From Rotaria macrura (lineage: Eukaryota > Rotifera > Eurotatoria > Philodinida > Philodinidae), in assembly GCA_900239685.1 (NCBI GenBank), contig OENT01000178.1:62001-126000 (forward strand): 64,000 nucleotides of DNA, written 5' to 3'. The stretch's first letter is position 1; each line of letters starts with the position of its first letter. Under the pieces are notes generated by a model. That model was given only the letters and a program-made list of their open reading frames with translations, did no database searches and had not been told where the DNA came from. The translations under genes and the position numbers were made by a program. Shown one piece after another: positions 62,798 to 64,000 of this stretch.

Positions 62798-63965
62798 TAG
62801 AGTTCTGTGGGACAAACTTTCGATTGTCCCGAATCCCGTTTGTCCCGTCTCGAACTTTTTCGAGTTGTCCCGTAAAATCCCTTTTGTCCCGTTGACAAAA
62901 AGTGTTTAGATGTCGTATCGTTCCTCCGACGAAAACAAGACACCGTTTCCACACAATCAATAGGAAAATAGAGTAATAAGAACTTGATCGATATGAAAAG
63001 AGATCGAAAAATGTAAGACTAACGTTAAGTTTTTTTTTAATAAAAGTAGAAACTCGTACTCTCAAGTAGAAATTTGTATTAATAACCAGGGTGTGTTCAT
63101 ATGTGTGTGACTGAAGTTTGGGTAGATCGAAGATCTACATCCACACCGCTTGTTGTGCTCAAATAAATGTACAAATGTAAATATTTGAGAAAAAAAATAC
63201 ACTCCTGTTTACATAGCATATTAGTTCTTAATATAAATTATCAAGAATATTTTGATCTTATCATTATTGGATTAGTAAAACTGAGCTTATTGTGATAGAT
63301 TTTATTCAAAGTTTAAAAGTTCATTTAAAGTAATCTATCTCTATAACAATACACCATATATCAGATAAATATGTGCTTTTTATGTCTATAATTATTCTAT
63401 GATTGTTTGAAATTTATTTTTTTATTATTTAAATTATTATAATAGTAACTATCAACTGCAAGTTTTAGAAGATTATTCTCTTTCAATTAAACTCGAGTAT
63501 TTTTCATGTCAATTAATTTTCGTATCGACTAATTTTTGTATCGATCAATTATGGCATTCACCAATTAATGTCACTCAATTTAGATAGACCAGAAAAACAC
63601 ATACGTTTAGATATACTTATAATTAATAATTTACTCTTAATTCAGCGCCCCCCTCTCCTCCTCAAAATTTGAAGTTTTCGTCAGAAAAATGAAAAATGAA
63701 ATAAATGAATTTTCGAGCGCTTTGGGGTGTGTAAATTAGACATCAACACGACTTTCTGATTTTTTTCTCCTAAAATATAGATTTTACAATAAAAAAGTGC
63801 CAAATGCCTAACAGATTTAGATATAGGGATTTTAGAATTCGAGACATTGTTTTTTTCGATTTGTCCCGAATTCCGTTTGCCCCGTCCCGAAAAATTATCG
63901 GGACAGTCCTGTTTGTCCCGTGGGACGGGATATTTCGGGATTCGGGACTGTCCCGCAGGACTCTA
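62798..63965. mobile_element. hAT-like element with TTGTCCCG subterminal repeats
   Basis: Ends are TAGAGTTCTGTGGGACA and, minus strand, TAGAGTCCTGCGGGACA. Flanks GGCTAACC (62790-62797) and TGCTAACT (63966-63973) share GCTAAC (6 of 8). TTGTCCCG/CGGGACAA recurs at least four times in the left 100 bp and repeatedly in the right 130 bp. The AT-rich middle has no transposase frame. Confidence 0.82.
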
Positions 63966-64000
63966 TGCTAACTTCTCAGAACATCTCCGCTGGAAGCTTT

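Overview
This window is eukaryotic nuclear DNA from a small metazoan. It is AT-rich, has spliceosomal genes with mostly 53-80 nt introns bounded by GT...AG, and carries metazoan proteins (ribosomal eL30, a diaphanous-type formin, ciliary protein CFAP96, a tubulin-deglutamylating carboxypeptidase). Gene style, CGA/CGT arginine codons, many hAT-type transposons and short CCCACA/TGTGGG tracts (the bdelloid telomere hexamer) make a rotifer, probably a bdelloid, my best guess. That is inference, not proof. All exon models were built by hand from reading frame, splice sites and phase.

Layout. 1-3.4 kb: gene-poor, with one decayed hAT-like element. 3.4-6.9 kb: two divergent genes, an RRM/RS-domain splicing-factor-like gene (minus) and RPL30/eL30 (plus), sharing a ~340 bp promoter region. 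6.9-16.7 kb: mostly empty, with a small inverted-repeat pair, an unrecognised hydrophobic protein gene ending at 10443, and a decayed coding relic near 12.3-12.9 kb. 16.8-20.7 kb: a 13-exon formin with FH3, FH1, FH2 and a C-terminal WH2/DAD-like segment. 20.7-23.3 kb: low-complexity purine/pyrimidine and TA-repeat DNA. 23.3-26.6 kb: a six-exon nuclear-protein candidate joining a bipartite paired/Tc1-like helix-turn-helix region to two unusual CCHH zinc fingers. 26.6-33.6 kb: no host gene, but a 536 bp transposon with a perfect 8 bp target duplication. 33.6-35.5 kb: CFAP96. 35.5-39.6 kb: a hAT-like element and telomere-like hexamers. 39.6-50.3 kb: a 21-exon AGBL2/3-type cytosolic carboxypeptidase with an intact active site and a fold-back hAT MITE in one intron.

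50.3-64 kb is a transposon graveyard with no host gene I can support. It holds at least six hAT-like or MITE elements, three of them nested. One clear order of events can be read: hAT element B (carrying a hAT C-terminal dimerisation-domain relic) inserted first, then element A inserted exactly at B's left edge. Nearby, a TA-target MITE sits two bases inside the end of a fold-back hAT MITE.

Functionally, CFAP96 and the carboxypeptidase both belong to cilia/axoneme biology and the formin to actin assembly, but their proximity need not mean co-regulation. The most novel items are the HTH plus zinc-finger gene, the hydrophobic single-copy gene at 10 kb, and the set of datable nested hAT insertions.
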